DNA of 64,000 nt from Schizochytrium sp. CCTCC M209059 (GCA_000818945.1 KN805386.1:416056-480055), one strand, 5' to 3'. Shown: positions 51,476 to 61,465, counted from the first letter of the stretch. Program-made: numbers and translations. Notes: generated by a model not told the origin, from the sequence alone.

Positions 51476-52933
51476 ATGGCGGAGCAGCACCCCAAACTCC
51501 TTGTCCGCACGGTGGGGCGCGCATTCTACGATGACGATGTGGTAATGGTGCTGGACGCGCTGACACGCGACCCTTACCTTATCGATTTCGAGAAAGCTGG
51601 ACGATCTCCTTTGGAGGAGAAATTCGGACTGCAGTCAAAGCAGGTGCGGCGCTCGCTCATGGTGCTTTATGAGGACTGCTTGATCGAAAAGTACGTGCGA
51701 AAATGGCGTGCTCCCGACGCGCCAAAAGGAACGCGTCGCAGAAACCACATCTTCTACTACATCAACTACAGTCATTTTGTCAAGCTCGTTCGACTGCGAC
51801 TACACTTTATGCGAAAGTTGATCGATCAGAAGGAGGGCGAGCAGACCACCTCCAGAGCCATGTATGTGTGCCCGCGGTGTAAAATTGAGTACGATTTGCT
51901 TACGGCAGTGGCTTGTCAGGATGAGGAGACGGGAATGTTCTTTTGTCAGCGATGCAAGGACGACCTCGACGAGCACGTTTTGCTCGAGGAAATCGGGTCT
52001 TCCTCCTCCTCCTCATCCGCGTCTTTGTCAGCACCAAACCCATCGTCGATAAAGTCTGAACCAGGAAGCGGAAAAGCCAATGGAGGAGGTGGAGGAGGAG
52101 GAGCACAGCAGTCCAAAGCAAAGTCGTTGCGAGAAAAACGCGACGAGCAAATGAAAGAGGAGCCCGGACTCCGTCTTGGTATCGAAGACATTCTGGTTCG
52201 CATAGATAATTTCCCGGTGCCGCCACCTCACAATCATCCCAGCGACCATCTTGATAATGCAGAAGATGCCTATCGGGAAAAGGTTGAAGAGGAAAAGTAC
52301 GGTCCGGGAGCAGGGGGTCGCGGTGCTTCGCGTCAGGGCCTCAGCTTTAATGAGGCCGGTCAAGCGGTGCGCGTGCAAATCATCTCCTATCCTGATGCAG
52401 ATGACCTTACAGACGGCCAGCCGAGCGACGCGGTCGATGTCGTGGAGGAAGAGGTCTCAGGAGGACAGCTCCCTGCCTGGATGCAAACAGACGTTTCCGG
52501 AAATGTATCTTCGAACGCAATTCAGGACGCCAAGGAGAGGCAACAGAAACGCGGCCGCTTGGGCGGCGCCTCTGTTGGCGGGGTTGGAAATGGGCTTGGT
52601 GGCGCTGCCGCTTTGCTCGAGCGCCAAGAGGGCAATCGCTCAAGCTCCCTTGACCTTGAGCCATTTCCTAAGCTGCGACGTACCGAGAGCGAGCAGCATT
52701 TGGATTCGGTTCGCGAGCAGACGCTTCAGGAGACACGAGTTACTGTGCGAGGCGTTAGCAAACCGTTGAGTGAAATCACCGAGCAAGATGAAAACAAAAT
52801 GACCAAGAGTGAGTATGCCAACTATTTGGACAAGTGGGAAAAGGTGGCGCGATGGGATGGGACTCGTCGACCGAGCGACATCACGGACGAAGATGAGGCC
52901 AGCGACGAAGCTATCGCCATGGAGTTCTTCTAA
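51476..52933 (+). CDS. GTF2E1: Transcription initiation factor TFIIE, alpha subunit
   Basis: A 485-residue protein. Residues about 5-115 are the extended winged-helix domain (VRTVGRAFYDDDVVMVLDAL, GLQSKQVRRSLMVLYEDCLI, RRRNHIFYYINYSHFVKLVR). A C4 zinc ribbon follows at about 127-165 (MYVCPRCKIEYDLLTAV, MFFCQRCKDDLDE). The second half is low-complexity (Ser, poly-Gly, acidic) with a conserved end (YANYLDKWEKVARWDGTRR, PSDITDEDEASDEAIAMEFF). TFIIE-alpha joins TFIIE-beta at the RNA polymerase II preinitiation complex and recruits TFIIH. The length is near that of the human protein. A degenerate copy of the last coding segment occurs at 56198-56279 on the other strand. Confidence 0.94.
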   Translation: MAEQHPKLLVRTVGRAFYDDDVVMVLDALTRDPYLIDFEKAGRSPLEEKFGLQSKQVRRSLMVLYEDCLIEKYVRKWRAPDAPKGTRRRNHIFYYINYSHFVKLVRLRLHFMRKLIDQKEGEQTTSRAMYVCPRCKIEYDLLTAVACQDEETGMFFCQRCKDDLDEHVLLEEIGSSSSSSSASLSAPNPSSIKSEPGSGKANGGGGGGGAQQSKAKSLREKRDEQMKEEPGLRLGIEDILVRIDNFPVPPPHNHPSDHLDNAEDAYREKVEEEKYGPGAGGRGASRQGLSFNEAGQAVRVQIISYPDADDLTDGQPSDAVDVVEEEVSGGQLPAWMQTDVSGNVSSNAIQDAKERQQKRGRLGGASVGGVGNGLGGAAALLERQEGNRSSSLDLEPFPKLRRTESEQHLDSVREQTLQETRVTVRGVSKPLSEITEQDENKMTKSEYANYLDKWEKVARWDGTRRPSDITDEDEASDEAIAMEFF

Positions 52934-53211
52934 TCACTCATTTTGATAATATATTGCGTCGCGAGCTTTTCGATAAGGGCTGAGCTGGTCTCTCCGCGGT
53001 GCTACAATGTGTTCATTCGTTTTTGTGGAGTGTCACGTTTGGCTCGCTGTTGGGCTGGTCATGCGTCGACGCGCTTAGCCACGCGTCGACGCGCTTTGTC
53101 CTTTCAAACTTTCGAGTGTGAGACGATACACAGACGAAAGGGTCGTGTGATTCCCATCTTCGGCCTCGCCCGCAGATCCGCCTTTACGTTCTGAATTTAA
53201 AATCTTATTTT

Positions 53212-53835
53212 TCAACTCATCATCATTGAAATGTACTCTGTGTAGTTGAAGAGTCCGTTTGAGTCTGTCTCGAGCTGACGAAGGAGCTCCTGGACCTGAT
53301 CCTTGTTGACACGATCTGAGCAATAGTCGAGCAAGACACGCTCCAAGCATTCAGGTTTAATAAGCCCTGGCGTGGCGTCGCCTGCAAAGAAGGAAAAGGC
53401 ATTGCGCACCTGATCTGGCGTGTAGGCTGCCTTGACACGTCGCGACATGACGGCAACGAATTCCTCGAAGTCGATTTCTGTTGGCGCAACTTGGCGTCAG
53501 CCCCTCTTCCTATTTCGATTCTAAAATAGAAAAAACATCCACAAGCAACGCTCGTGCTGGTCGATTTCTTCCTGACTGGCATTGATGCCGAGTGTGTCCA
53601 TGAGATCGCCAAGTTCGGAATTGCTAATGGATCCGCCACCGTCTCGGTCGACTAGATTGAAGATCTCGCGATATTCAGAGAGTTCTTCCTCGCTGAGGTC
53701 TTCGGCACTGCGTACAGTAAAAGGCGAACTCTCGAGGCTGGAGAGAATACCCGTTTCGGCCGCAGCCTCGCCACACGCTTCTGTGCGTTGCTCGTCTTCG
53801 CCCTCGCGCTCAGCGTCTGCTGTACCATCAGGCAT
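53212..53835 (-). CDS. Centrin/calmodulin-like EF-hand protein (two exons)
   Basis: Exon 1 is 53550-53835 (ATG, MPDGTADAEREG); exon 2 is about 53212-53477, with an intron of about 72 bases (donor GTTGCT, acceptor CAG; an AAG acceptor 12 bases earlier also keeps frame). The product is about 183 residues. The acidic N-terminus leads to LSEEELSEYREIFNLVDRDG with a canonical EF loop D-R-D-G-G-G-S-I-S-N-S-E. After the junction the frame reads EIDFEEFVAVMSRRVKAAYT, the exit helix of EF-hand 2, but its loop is missing. EF-hand 3 is degenerate (FFAGDATPGLIKPE) and EF-hand 4 (ETDSNGLFNYTEY) may bind calcium weakly. Order and helices resemble centrin. Exact splice sites are uncertain; a microexon could supply the missing loop. 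Confidence 0.65.
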
Positions 53836-54553
53836 GTTTGGTTCCCTGGCCCTCAAGCTTGCCAACACAACCGCAGCAACCTCGCGCGCGCTCCGGGCAC
53901 TTCCTCGAACCCTTCACAGCGCGCCGCGCCTGCACAGCGCACGTGCGGACGCTGATGCGCCGGTGCGCTGGTGCCCTCTCTCCTCCCGAACGAAGGAGTC
54001 CCGGACAGGACGCTCTGTAGTTTGCGGGGCAAATCGTCCCGATGAACGTCATGCTCTTCGCACATCCAGGAGCGGCGTCGCCCAGCAGCGCTTTCCGAGA
54101 GCCTCTGCGCTGAGATTGTGAATATTGAACGGATATGCTATTTCCAGCCAGCTTCGACCTGGCGAGTGAAAATGCGTTGCGCTGTCTCCCGATAAAAAGG
54201 GTTGCGCTCTTTGTGTCTCCTGGGCTCTTCGTCGACCTTCATGTTTGTTTGCCTTTACGTCACGTCACTCACACACAGTGGTATACGTAGTGGGCAGACT
54301 ATAAAGTCCATTGCGAGACGCCTCGCAGAACGGAGAGACGATCGATCGTGTCACGACATAGCGCAGACGCCGGCGACCCCGTGCGAGAGTTGCGCGACGC
54401 TGGGGCGCGACGCGCGGAGATTCGCTGGTCGCTCGCCCCGAAGCGAACGAAGCCCCCGCGCAAGCCGGCTGGCTGGCAGCAGTGACAGCAGAAGCAGCCC
54501 GGCCCTTCCTTCGCCTCGGAGTCGGCGAGGTGACGCTCCAAGAATACGGCACG
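53836..54553. other. Divergent spacer, EF-hand/MFS
   Basis: About 0.7 kb. The MFS frame is open upstream from 54482 but begins at GTG. I see no repeats of note and no gene. Confidence 0.45.
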
Positions 54554-56128
54554 ATGCTCGAGGGCGACCAGCGAGCGCAGGCGCGCGGGCGGGCCTCCAC
54601 GGAGGGAGACGCGCTCTTAACAGAGGATGCGGCGCAGCGACGGCACTTGATGAGCGGCGTGGGACCTCTCGAGATGGACCAAGACTGTGAGCCGACGACG
54701 CCTGGGCCAGGTGGCGGCGGGGCTGGCACGAAGACAGCCCGAGGCCACGCGCGAAGTTTGCTCTCCCTTGGCTACGATCTGCGACTGCAGCTGCTGAGCG
54801 CCGGGATCTACGCATTTATTGCCTCGAGCAAGGCTGTGACGTTTTTGCCGTTCATTCGGACATCGATTGAGTGCGAGAGCGATCAACCTGCAGTGGACCG
54901 CCATAGCTCGCACTGGAGCGGGTCTACAGCATGCACAGACCTCGGTCTCGTGGCGCGGGACGCGCAGTATATGAAGGGCTGGGCGGAGGGTCTTGACCAG
55001 GGCTTCCACTGTGTTGCTCTGCCCTTGCTCGGGCATGCGATTGACTGTTATGGGCGGCGCTGGGGGGTTCTCGTGGGCATGCTGGGTGTCTTTGCACAAT
55101 GCGCCTTTTTCTTTGTTGCTGCATCATTCGGCGCCGGCAATCTTGCGGATGCCCTCATCATCTTGGGCTCCATCGTGCAGGGTTTGACGGGGATTTACAT
55201 GGCAGCGGTGAACGCTTCGCTGCGGGACACTCAGCTTGCTGCTTCAAAGGCAAATGACGAAGGCTCGGAGGCGCACGCTTTTGGCGCTCTGCAGCTGACG
55301 CAAGGGTCCTTTGCAGCACTGGCAGTGGCTGTCGTCACAGGAGGCGTAATTGCGCAGAACCTTGAGTCGTACACAAGTGTTTGGTTCGGGTACGCAATGC
55401 TTGCGGCTGTGTCCAGCGTGGCTTTGTACATGGGTTTCCCTGAGACGCTCGCGGAGCGACAGACATGGCAGTGGCACAAAGCGAGTCCTCTTCGCCTTGT
55501 GGATCTGGTGTGGGTGGATTCCTCTCAGCGTTGGGTGGCTGTCATGATGTTCTTCCTTGTATTCTCGCTGAGCTCGCATGCCACGCTGCAAGCATTCACG
55601 ATTGCCACCTATCATTGGTCTCAAACCAAGTCGACGGTGGCGCTCATGCCTCTGGCGCCTATAGTTCTGCTGAGCATGGGTGCGGCCCTCTTTATCGTCC
55701 CTCGATTTTCTCCTCAAAATGTGCTCATGGGCACATTTGTTTTTCTCGACGTGGCGTCGGTCCTCTTTTGTTTTGCCGGTGTGGGGCCGATCTTTATATT
55801 TGTGGGCGCTGGCTTCTTGCTCGCCACGGCGGGAGCTATTCCTACGATTACGCAAATTATCGCTAGTTTGGCCGGTCCAGACGAGGTCGGCCAATTCCTT
55901 GCCAACATGGGTGCGATCTCGCTGGCTGCTGTGGCCCTCGGTAACGTGTTCTTTGGCTTTGTCTTTCGCACCTTTCCAAAAGTCCCCGAGCTCTCTTTCC
56001 TTCTCGCTGCTCCGTTCATGTTTATCGCAACGTACTGTGCTCTCAAGGCCAAACGGGTGTTTGACGATCTTGACGAGAGGCGGCGCGACCAAGTGCCTTT
56101 GGGCAATGGCGAGGGAGTTTCTCCGTAA
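54554..56128 (+). CDS. Major facilitator superfamily transporter
   Basis: A 524-residue membrane protein from ATG 54554 (MLEGDQRAQARGRAS); upstream sequence in frame starts at GTG and is not used. A cytosolic N-terminus of about 75 residues precedes about 11-12 hydrophobic segments. The loop 2-3 motif is DCYGRRWGVLVGMLG, the classic MFS D-x-x-G-R-R-x-x signature. AALAVAVVTGGVIAQ and YMGFPETLAERQTW (the segment 6 exit with PET) follow. The PET and the overall plan recall the TetA/HIAT1 (DHA1-like) drug:proton group, so a proton-coupled antiporter is plausible. An extracytoplasmic loop between segments 1 and 2 is long and has several Cys. Substrate is unknown. It is head-to-head with the EF-hand gene and is followed by EMC7 on the same strand. 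Confidence 0.85.
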   Translation: MLEGDQRAQARGRASTEGDALLTEDAAQRRHLMSGVGPLEMDQDCEPTTPGPGGGGAGTKTARGHARSLLSLGYDLRLQLLSAGIYAFIASSKAVTFLPFIRTSIECESDQPAVDRHSSHWSGSTACTDLGLVARDAQYMKGWAEGLDQGFHCVALPLLGHAIDCYGRRWGVLVGMLGVFAQCAFFFVAASFGAGNLADALIILGSIVQGLTGIYMAAVNASLRDTQLAASKANDEGSEAHAFGALQLTQGSFAALAVAVVTGGVIAQNLESYTSVWFGYAMLAAVSSVALYMGFPETLAERQTWQWHKASPLRLVDLVWVDSSQRWVAVMMFFLVFSLSSHATLQAFTIATYHWSQTKSTVALMPLAPIVLLSMGAALFIVPRFSPQNVLMGTFVFLDVASVLFCFAGVGPIFIFVGAGFLLATAGAIPTITQIIASLAGPDEVGQFLANMGAISLAAVALGNVFFGFVFRTFPKVPELSFLLAAPFMFIATYCALKAKRVFDDLDERRRDQVPLGNGEGVSP

Positions 56129-56197
56129 CACTAGACATGCATTGATTGTGTTTTATGTACTCCAGCTTCTTTACCCGTTTACTTTCTTCCTTCGATC

Positions 56198-56279
56198 CCA
56201 TGCCGATAGCCTCGTTGCTGGCCTTGTTCTCGTCTTCGAAGTCACTCGGCCGACGAGTGCCATCCCATCGCGCCACCTT
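56198..56279 (-). pseudogene. Relic of the TFIIE-alpha 3' coding end
   Basis: Read on the minus strand, 82 bases align without gaps to 52841-52922 of the TFIIE-alpha gene, with about 14 mismatches by my hand alignment. The translation KVARWDGTRRPSDFEDENK then ASNEAIGMG parallels KVARWDGTRRPSDITDEDE then ASDEAIAMEF. The frame stays open on both sides (about 56043-56381) but the flanks show no TFIIE similarity. A T-rich plus-strand tract (A-rich on the minus strand) abuts its upstream side. Confidence 0.85.
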
Positions 56280-56553
56280 TTTTCTTTCTTTTTTTTTTGG
56301 ATTTGGAGCAAGTGGATTTACCTCATTCTTACACGCCTGTATACTCTTCGAGTAACAAGACCATCTAGCCCGTCGTGCCACGTTGCGTTTCGTCTGACTG
56401 ACTGGCGCAGCTACATGGGCTTGACGAACCTAACCTAAGCCCAAGGCTGAGCCCTGCAGTCTGTCTGTCACCAGTTCCATTCTGCAGCTGTGTCCTGTCC
56501 CTGCCCCTATTGCCTTCTGTTGCCTTCTGTTGCCTTTTGCCTTTCTGGAGACT

Positions 56554-56573
56554 TCTGCTCTGCTCTGCTCTGC
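56554..56573. repeat. (TGCTC)n pentamer repeat
   Basis: Four units, about 215 bases upstream of the EMC7 ATG. This is the same unit as the tracts before the SAM and EGF genes. Confidence 0.85.
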
Positions 56574-56789
56574 ACTCTGTTCTATGGCTACTCAATCGCT
56601 CAATAGAATCAAAAATAGCCGCCGCCGCCACCTGGCCGCTACGCCGCTACGTCTGCCGGGCCCCACCGCCGCTGAAGGCCTGGGATATCGCGGAGCACGC
56701 CTTCGCGCGCGCGCGCCCCGTGGTCGCCTCGTCGCCTTGCCGCAGCCGCGACCACGCTACGCGGCGAAAGGCGGAGACGGCCAAAAACA

Positions 56790-57452
56790 ATGACGACGAC
56801 GACGACGACGACAGCGCCGCCGCGAGGATGGCGCGCAGTACTATCGCTCGCGGTCGCGCTCGTGGTGTGCCTGAGCGCGTGCGTCCAGATCGCCGCGGGC
56901 GAATCCGCGTCGAGTGGCTTCGACGTGCTTGGCTACGTGAAGGGCGACTCGCCAGAACTGTCTTCGACGTCGCTTCTCGTGGATGGCAAGACCGTGGGTG
57001 TGGTGCGCAAGGACGGGAGCTTTGTTTTGCGCGATATTCCGGCCGGAACGTATTCGCTCGAGGTGGGATCAACAACGTATTTGTACCCGCTGTACCTTCT
57101 GAATGTGGGGGAGTCTGGCCGTATCAGCGCTCAGTTCTGGGTCGGCAAGAAGCGCAGAGAGCTGCAGCATCCTCTGCGTCTCGAGCCCTATGGTGAGCAA
57201 AACTACTTTGAGCCTCGGAAGACTATCAGCATCGGTTCCCTGTTTATGAACCCAATGCTTCTCATGATGGCAGTCATGATGGGATTTATGTTCCTGCTTC
57301 CCAAATTGCAAGAGGGAATGGACCCGGAAGAACTCAAGAAGATGCAAGAGGACATGCGCAAGCAGCAGCTTGATCAGCCAGACCCGCAGAAGCTGCTTGG
57401 GTCCATGTTTGGAGGTGGATCTTCGGCTGCGGACGATTCTGATTCCGATTAG
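56790..57452 (+). CDS. EMC7: ER membrane protein complex subunit 7
   Basis: A 220-residue protein. After a poly-Thr start, VLSLAVALVVCLSACVQIAAG is a signal peptide. Residues about 45-135 form the EMC7 beta-sandwich (FDVLGYVKGD, TSLLVDGKTVGVVRKDGSF, LRDIPAGTYSLEVGS, RLEPYGEQNYFEPRK). A hydrophobic anchor follows near 155-173 (MNPMLLMMAVMMGFMFLLP). The cytosolic tail has MDPEELKKMQEDM and an acidic Ser/Asp end. EMC7 is part of the ER insertase that places tail-anchored and multi-pass proteins, with its sandwich in the lumen. The length agrees with the family. It is tail-to-tail with GUF1. Confidence 0.94.
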   Translation: MTTTTTTTAPPRGWRAVLSLAVALVVCLSACVQIAAGESASSGFDVLGYVKGDSPELSSTSLLVDGKTVGVVRKDGSFVLRDIPAGTYSLEVGSTTYLYPLYLLNVGESGRISAQFWVGKKRRELQHPLRLEPYGEQNYFEPRKTISIGSLFMNPMLLMMAVMMGFMFLLPKLQEGMDPEELKKMQEDMRKQQLDQPDPQKLLGSMFGGGSSAADDSDSD

Positions 57453-57981
57453 ATAGCTTGCTTATCTGCTTTGGGCTCGCTAATGGACGTGTATTGTGTA
57501 TCAAGTCACGTCTCACACTTTGTCTTCTTTCGCATGCCTTGCATCTAAGAGCTTTATGCTCAAGCTCAAGCTCGAACTTGAGCTAAGGTAACGCAAAATG
57601 GACTCCGCTGTTTCCTTTTCTGCGAAAAAACGACAAAGTTTATCAATGTAGGGCATGCCACTATCGATCTATCGATCGATCGACTGATCGGTCGCTAAAA
57701 TGGAAAAATGTAATGTCGTAGCGCCTATCGCACAGGCAAATTCTGTCTCTTCTTTTTATTCCTTGTTTTTTTTTGTTTCCATCTAAGATGTAGTATACAA
57801 CATTCAATGTTTGTCCTTGGTAATTTCTCCAGGTGAAAGTCACACTGTTCTTGTAGAAGAACATACATGAATGGACCGCGGGAAGCATGATGCTTCGTCA
57901 AGGCGCAAATGCCCCCTCCCCCGCCCCTTTCCCCTTCTCTTCCAACACCGATCAAGAGCGCCTCGAGGGGGGTCAAGTTGC
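57453..57981. other. Convergent spacer, EMC7/GUF1
   Basis: About 0.53 kb, AT-richer than coding sequence. An imperfect palindrome of AGCTCAAGCTCAAGCTCGAACTTGAGCT type lies at about 57558-57585 and a GATCGATC tract at about 57663-57690. The first could form a hairpin in the 3' end of EMC7. No gene is seen. Confidence 0.5.
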
Positions 57982-60048
57982 TCACTTGTCGTCGCGCTCA
58001 TTCATGGCGTAAAAGGCAGACTGCGGAAGCTCAACATTGCCGACAGACTTCATCTTCTTCTTGCCTGCCTTTTGCTTCTCAAGAAGTTTACGCTTGCGCG
58101 ACATATCGCCACCGCCGACAGTTTTGCCAGACTTGGTAAGCACATCTTTGCGAAACGGCGGAATGCGTTCGCGCGCGATAATTTTGGGTCCACTAGCGGC
58201 CTGAATGACGATTTCAAACTGCTGACGCGCAATCACCGACCGTAGCTTTTGTGCGACGGCTCGACCACGACGAGCAGCCACGGAACGATGTGCAACGAAG
58301 GCAAGCGCGTCCACGGAATTACCGTTGACGAGAATATCTACCTTGGTGATATCTGCGACCCGAGGCGGCGCCTCCTCATACTCGAGAGAAGCAAATCCGC
58401 TTGTGACGGTTTTGAGAACATCGTGAAGGTCGACGATGACCTCCTGCCACGGAACGTCGTGCTTGATCACTACCCGCGTCTCATCCATGTGATCCACTCC
58501 TGTCTGAACACCGCGGCGTTCCTTGAAGACACGGAAGATCTCGCCCATGTACTCGATGGGAGCAATAACGGTGGTGTGGGCCATGGGTTCCAAATACTGT
58601 TCAACCATTTCCTTGGGAGGCAACTGCGCAGGGATATCCGCACGGACACGCTCGCCCGTGCCCCGCATATCAGCCCAATATGGCACTGCCGGGGCTGTGG
58701 CGATGATTTCCGTGCCAAACTCATCCTCAAGACGCTGAAAGAAAACCTCCATGTGAAGCTTGCCAAGAAAACCCATGAGAAAACCATTGCCAAGAGCTCC
58801 GCTTGTCTCGGGCCGCATCGCCACGCTCGAGTCGTTCAGGAGAAGGCGTTCGAGCGATTTGCGCAGCTCGTCAAAGTCACCGCCATCAAGTGGAAAAATA
58901 CTCGCATACACTTTAGGTGTGGACCGTACCTTGCGAGCTTCGAGGGTTTCTTCGTCCTGAGTGAGCCCGTCGAGGTGGTCAGAAATTGCGTCGCCCACAC
59001 GTGCCAAGGAGCTGTCTTTAATGTTGCCAAACATGAAGCCTACCTGGCCTTGGCGCAGCGCTGGACAGGCCATGGGTTGGGGGACCAGCATGCCGACCTC
59101 TTGGACCTGGAAGCCTTGTGAGCGCTTTTGCCCAAGAGCCTGCGAGTCAGTGAAAAACTCCTGGCCCGCCTGCAGAGTGCCCTTTTCCACGTAGACGAGG
59201 CAAACCACGCCCATGTAGCGATCGTACCAACTGTCAAAGATGAGCCCGCTCATTGTGTGTTTCGCGACAGGAGGAGAGGCAACATTTTCTTCGGCCGTTG
59301 TTGCCTGCAGGGGCAGCGGTTGTGGGTCTGGGGGGGGCGGTAGGCGTTTAATGACGGCGGGCAAGATCTCATCGCAGCCCTCTCCCGTTTTGGCACTGGT
59401 CCAGATCACTTCGTCTTCGGGTATGCCGAAAACCTGCTCGATTTGCTCGAGCGAAGTGGCGGGGTCCGAATGACTGAGGTCAAGCTTAGTGAGCACGGGA
59501 ATAATCTGCAGTCCTGCGTCGCGCGCAAGGTTGTAATTGGCGAGTGTTTGCGCCTGCACGCCCTGCGTAGAATCCACGAGGAGAAGGGCGCCTTGGCAGG
59601 CCTGCAGGCTTCGCTTGACCTCGTAGTCAAAGTCAACGTGGCCAGGAGTGTCGACAAGATTGAGAAGATGGTCGTCGAAAACCATTGAGGCTGTTCGTGC
59701 CTTGACGGTGATCCCTCGCTCGCGTTCAACCTTGAGATCATCGAGCACCTGGCGCTCGCCGCCCTCGGCGAGTTCGAGATTGCCAGCGATCTCTAAGAGC
59801 TTGTCTGCGAGAGAAGACTTGCCATGATCTACGTGGGCGGCAATGACGAAATTGCGCATGCGCTCGCGTGGGATGCTCGCAGCCTGATCCACCACCGAGA
59901 TCACTTCCTTTGGCCCCTTCGAGGACGACGAGCTCGAGGCCATGCGGGCGTGTCTCGGCAGCAGGCGCCCCGACGTCTCCGCTGCGACGCAGGCGACCCA
60001 TGCCTTTTCGAGACATCGGACTCGCATCTGAGCTGTCCAGGCGCGCAT
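57982..60048 (-). CDS. GUF1: Translation factor GUF1/EF4 (LepA), mitochondrial
   Basis: A 688-residue GTPase. The first 35 residues (MRAWTAQMRVRCLEKAWVAC, ending LLPRHARM) are Arg-rich without acids at first, which fits a mitochondrial presequence. GTPase motifs are G1 AAHVDHGKSS, G2 ERERGITVKA, G3 DTPGHVDF, G4 TKLDLS (Thr where Asn is usual) and G5 TSAKTG. The LepA-specific C-terminus is GGGDMSRKRKLLEKQKAGKK then KMKSVGNVELPQSAFYAMN. EF4/GUF1 binds ribosomes and promotes back-translocation or rescues stalled elongation, and supports mitochondrial translation under stress. Length and domain order (G, II, III, V-like, CTD) are normal. It is head-to-head, across 2.6 kb, with the myosin-like gene. 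Confidence 0.95.
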   Translation of the reverse strand: MRAWTAQMRVRCLEKAWVACVAAETSGRLLPRHARMASSSSSSKGPKEVISVVDQAASIPRERMRNFVIAAHVDHGKSSLADKLLEIAGNLELAEGGERQVLDDLKVERERGITVKARTASMVFDDHLLNLVDTPGHVDFDYEVKRSLQACQGALLLVDSTQGVQAQTLANYNLARDAGLQIIPVLTKLDLSHSDPATSLEQIEQVFGIPEDEVIWTSAKTGEGCDEILPAVIKRLPPPPDPQPLPLQATTAEENVASPPVAKHTMSGLIFDSWYDRYMGVVCLVYVEKGTLQAGQEFFTDSQALGQKRSQGFQVQEVGMLVPQPMACPALRQGQVGFMFGNIKDSSLARVGDAISDHLDGLTQDEETLEARKVRSTPKVYASIFPLDGGDFDELRKSLERLLLNDSSVAMRPETSGALGNGFLMGFLGKLHMEVFFQRLEDEFGTEIIATAPAVPYWADMRGTGERVRADIPAQLPPKEMVEQYLEPMAHTTVIAPIEYMGEIFRVFKERRGVQTGVDHMDETRVVIKHDVPWQEVIVDLHDVLKTVTSGFASLEYEEAPPRVADITKVDILVNGNSVDALAFVAHRSVAARRGRAVAQKLRSVIARQQFEIVIQAASGPKIIARERIPPFRKDVLTKSGKTVGGGDMSRKRKLLEKQKAGKKKMKSVGNVELPQSAFYAMNERDDK

Positions 60049-61432
60049 TATCGCATACGTATACTACACGTCAACGTGCTGCGCCCCGTCGCTGCAGCCA
60101 GCAGCAGCCAGCCAGCCAGCAAGCTAACTTTGTCCTCATCAGTGGTGGCAGGCAGGCCGAGACTGTCACTCATCACTCACTGTGAGTCAGTAAGACAGGT
60201 TGGTATTTGAGCGAGCGCTCTGCGTGCACTCGCCGGGTCCTTCCTCGCCAATGCCGGCGAGACGCGCTGTCTCCATGCTCATAACTTTTGTCTGCATCCG
60301 CCGATCCACCACCGCAGACATGCTACAGGTTGAGCGAAGCATGGTCCCCGATTGATGATGCGGGCCTTCCTTTATGCTGGCATGATGGCTGGGCTGAGAA
60401 CAATAATCACAGCCCCAAGCCATCGAATACAGCGTGTAGAGCGCCGCTGACCAGCCGAGCGGTTGGCAATTGACGTGAAAATTAAGGGCTCGCAACTTGA
60501 TAAAGACGTGTAGCATTAGGTGCAGCATTACTTGGCTTTTGCGCGATGCAGTACAAAGTACCTCCTTGCGCCCCGCGGACGTGGGTTATGCAGCGGGTCC
60601 CATACTCGTAAAGCCCGAAGCGGGACAAAGCGAGTCTGGCACTTTTTGCTGGGCCCGGACTGGGACGCTTCCTCGCTCAACCATCTTACAACTAGCAGAG
60701 CCGAATACTCTCACGCTGCTCGACAGCTACACAGAATGCGAAACAGAAATGTCGCCAGCCAGCAGCATGGTCATTTCGCAGTCAAATATTGCTTGTGGAT
60801 CTTCGAGTCATTCTGAAAGTCTACGAGAGATCAGTCTGAAGCCTGCAAGCGAACAGTTGTGAACATCGCTGCCTGTGCTGCCTGCCGGTGATCCAATCGC
60901 CAGATTCATTTTTTTGGTGGGGTGGGGGGGGGGGGGCTCCGCCAGGCAACAGTTCGGAGCACGCAAGCGATTCGTTCATTCCTAGAATCATGGGGCAACA
61001 TCCTGTCATGAAAAGACAAACGGTGTCGGCTCGGCCCAGCTTGCATGCCGTGATGGGACAAACATACGACCGCGGCTCCAGGTAGGCAGCAGCACAGCCG
61101 AAAGCACGAGGCCAACGCGTGGACACTCGTGCGCTTTCAGGCAACCTGCGACAGTCTTGCGACAGGGACGGAACCCTTGCAGCCGATTGCAAATAGTGTT
61201 GCGTTCCCAGGAAGGGGGACGTTTCGGCCGCTCGAGCAAAACGAAGAGGTCCCATATCCCCACAGTGTGCCGCAAGACTGCAAATTTCCCTTTACTTTCA
61301 CACCACTGGGCATTCACTGTCAGGCAGCCTGCAGGCTGGTTGGCCCGTTGGCTAGCTGGCCCGTTGGCTAGCTGGCAAGGGAGCCACGGGGTCCCTGGGG
61401 CTTGCATGTGATCAGAACCGATGGGCGACGTT

Positions 61433-61434
<2 letters not shown>

Positions 61435-61462
<28 letters not shown>
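61435..61462. repeat. Homopolymer C28 tract
   Basis: Twenty-eight consecutive C on the plus strand (G28 on the minus), able to form G-quadruplex or i-motif structures and prone to sequencing length error. Confidence 0.9.

Positions 61463-61465
<3 letters not shown>

Larger units (their letters stand above)
56129..56789. other. Spacer holding a TFIIE-alpha relic and promoter repeats
   Basis: Between the MFS and EMC7 genes. It contains the minus-strand TFIIE-alpha 3' fragment (56198-56279), a T-rich tract at about 56278-56300, two and a half copies of a 10-bp TGCCTTCTGT unit at about 56511-56537, and a TGCTC pentamer tract at 56554-56573. Confidence 0.6.

Noticed and set aside
54482..54553. 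Upstream extension of the MFS gene (similarly at 50955-50981, 53836-53868, 10957-11001, 29313-29366)
   Set aside because: These extensions begin at GTG or TTG. In a eukaryotic gene the first suitable ATG was preferred, and the added residues carry no conserved sequence.
60497..60862. 121-codon plus-strand frame in the gene-poor stretch (and a 112-codon frame at 62148-62486)
   Set aside because: No recognisable domain, and composition is unlike neighbouring genes. Kept only as weak possibilities.
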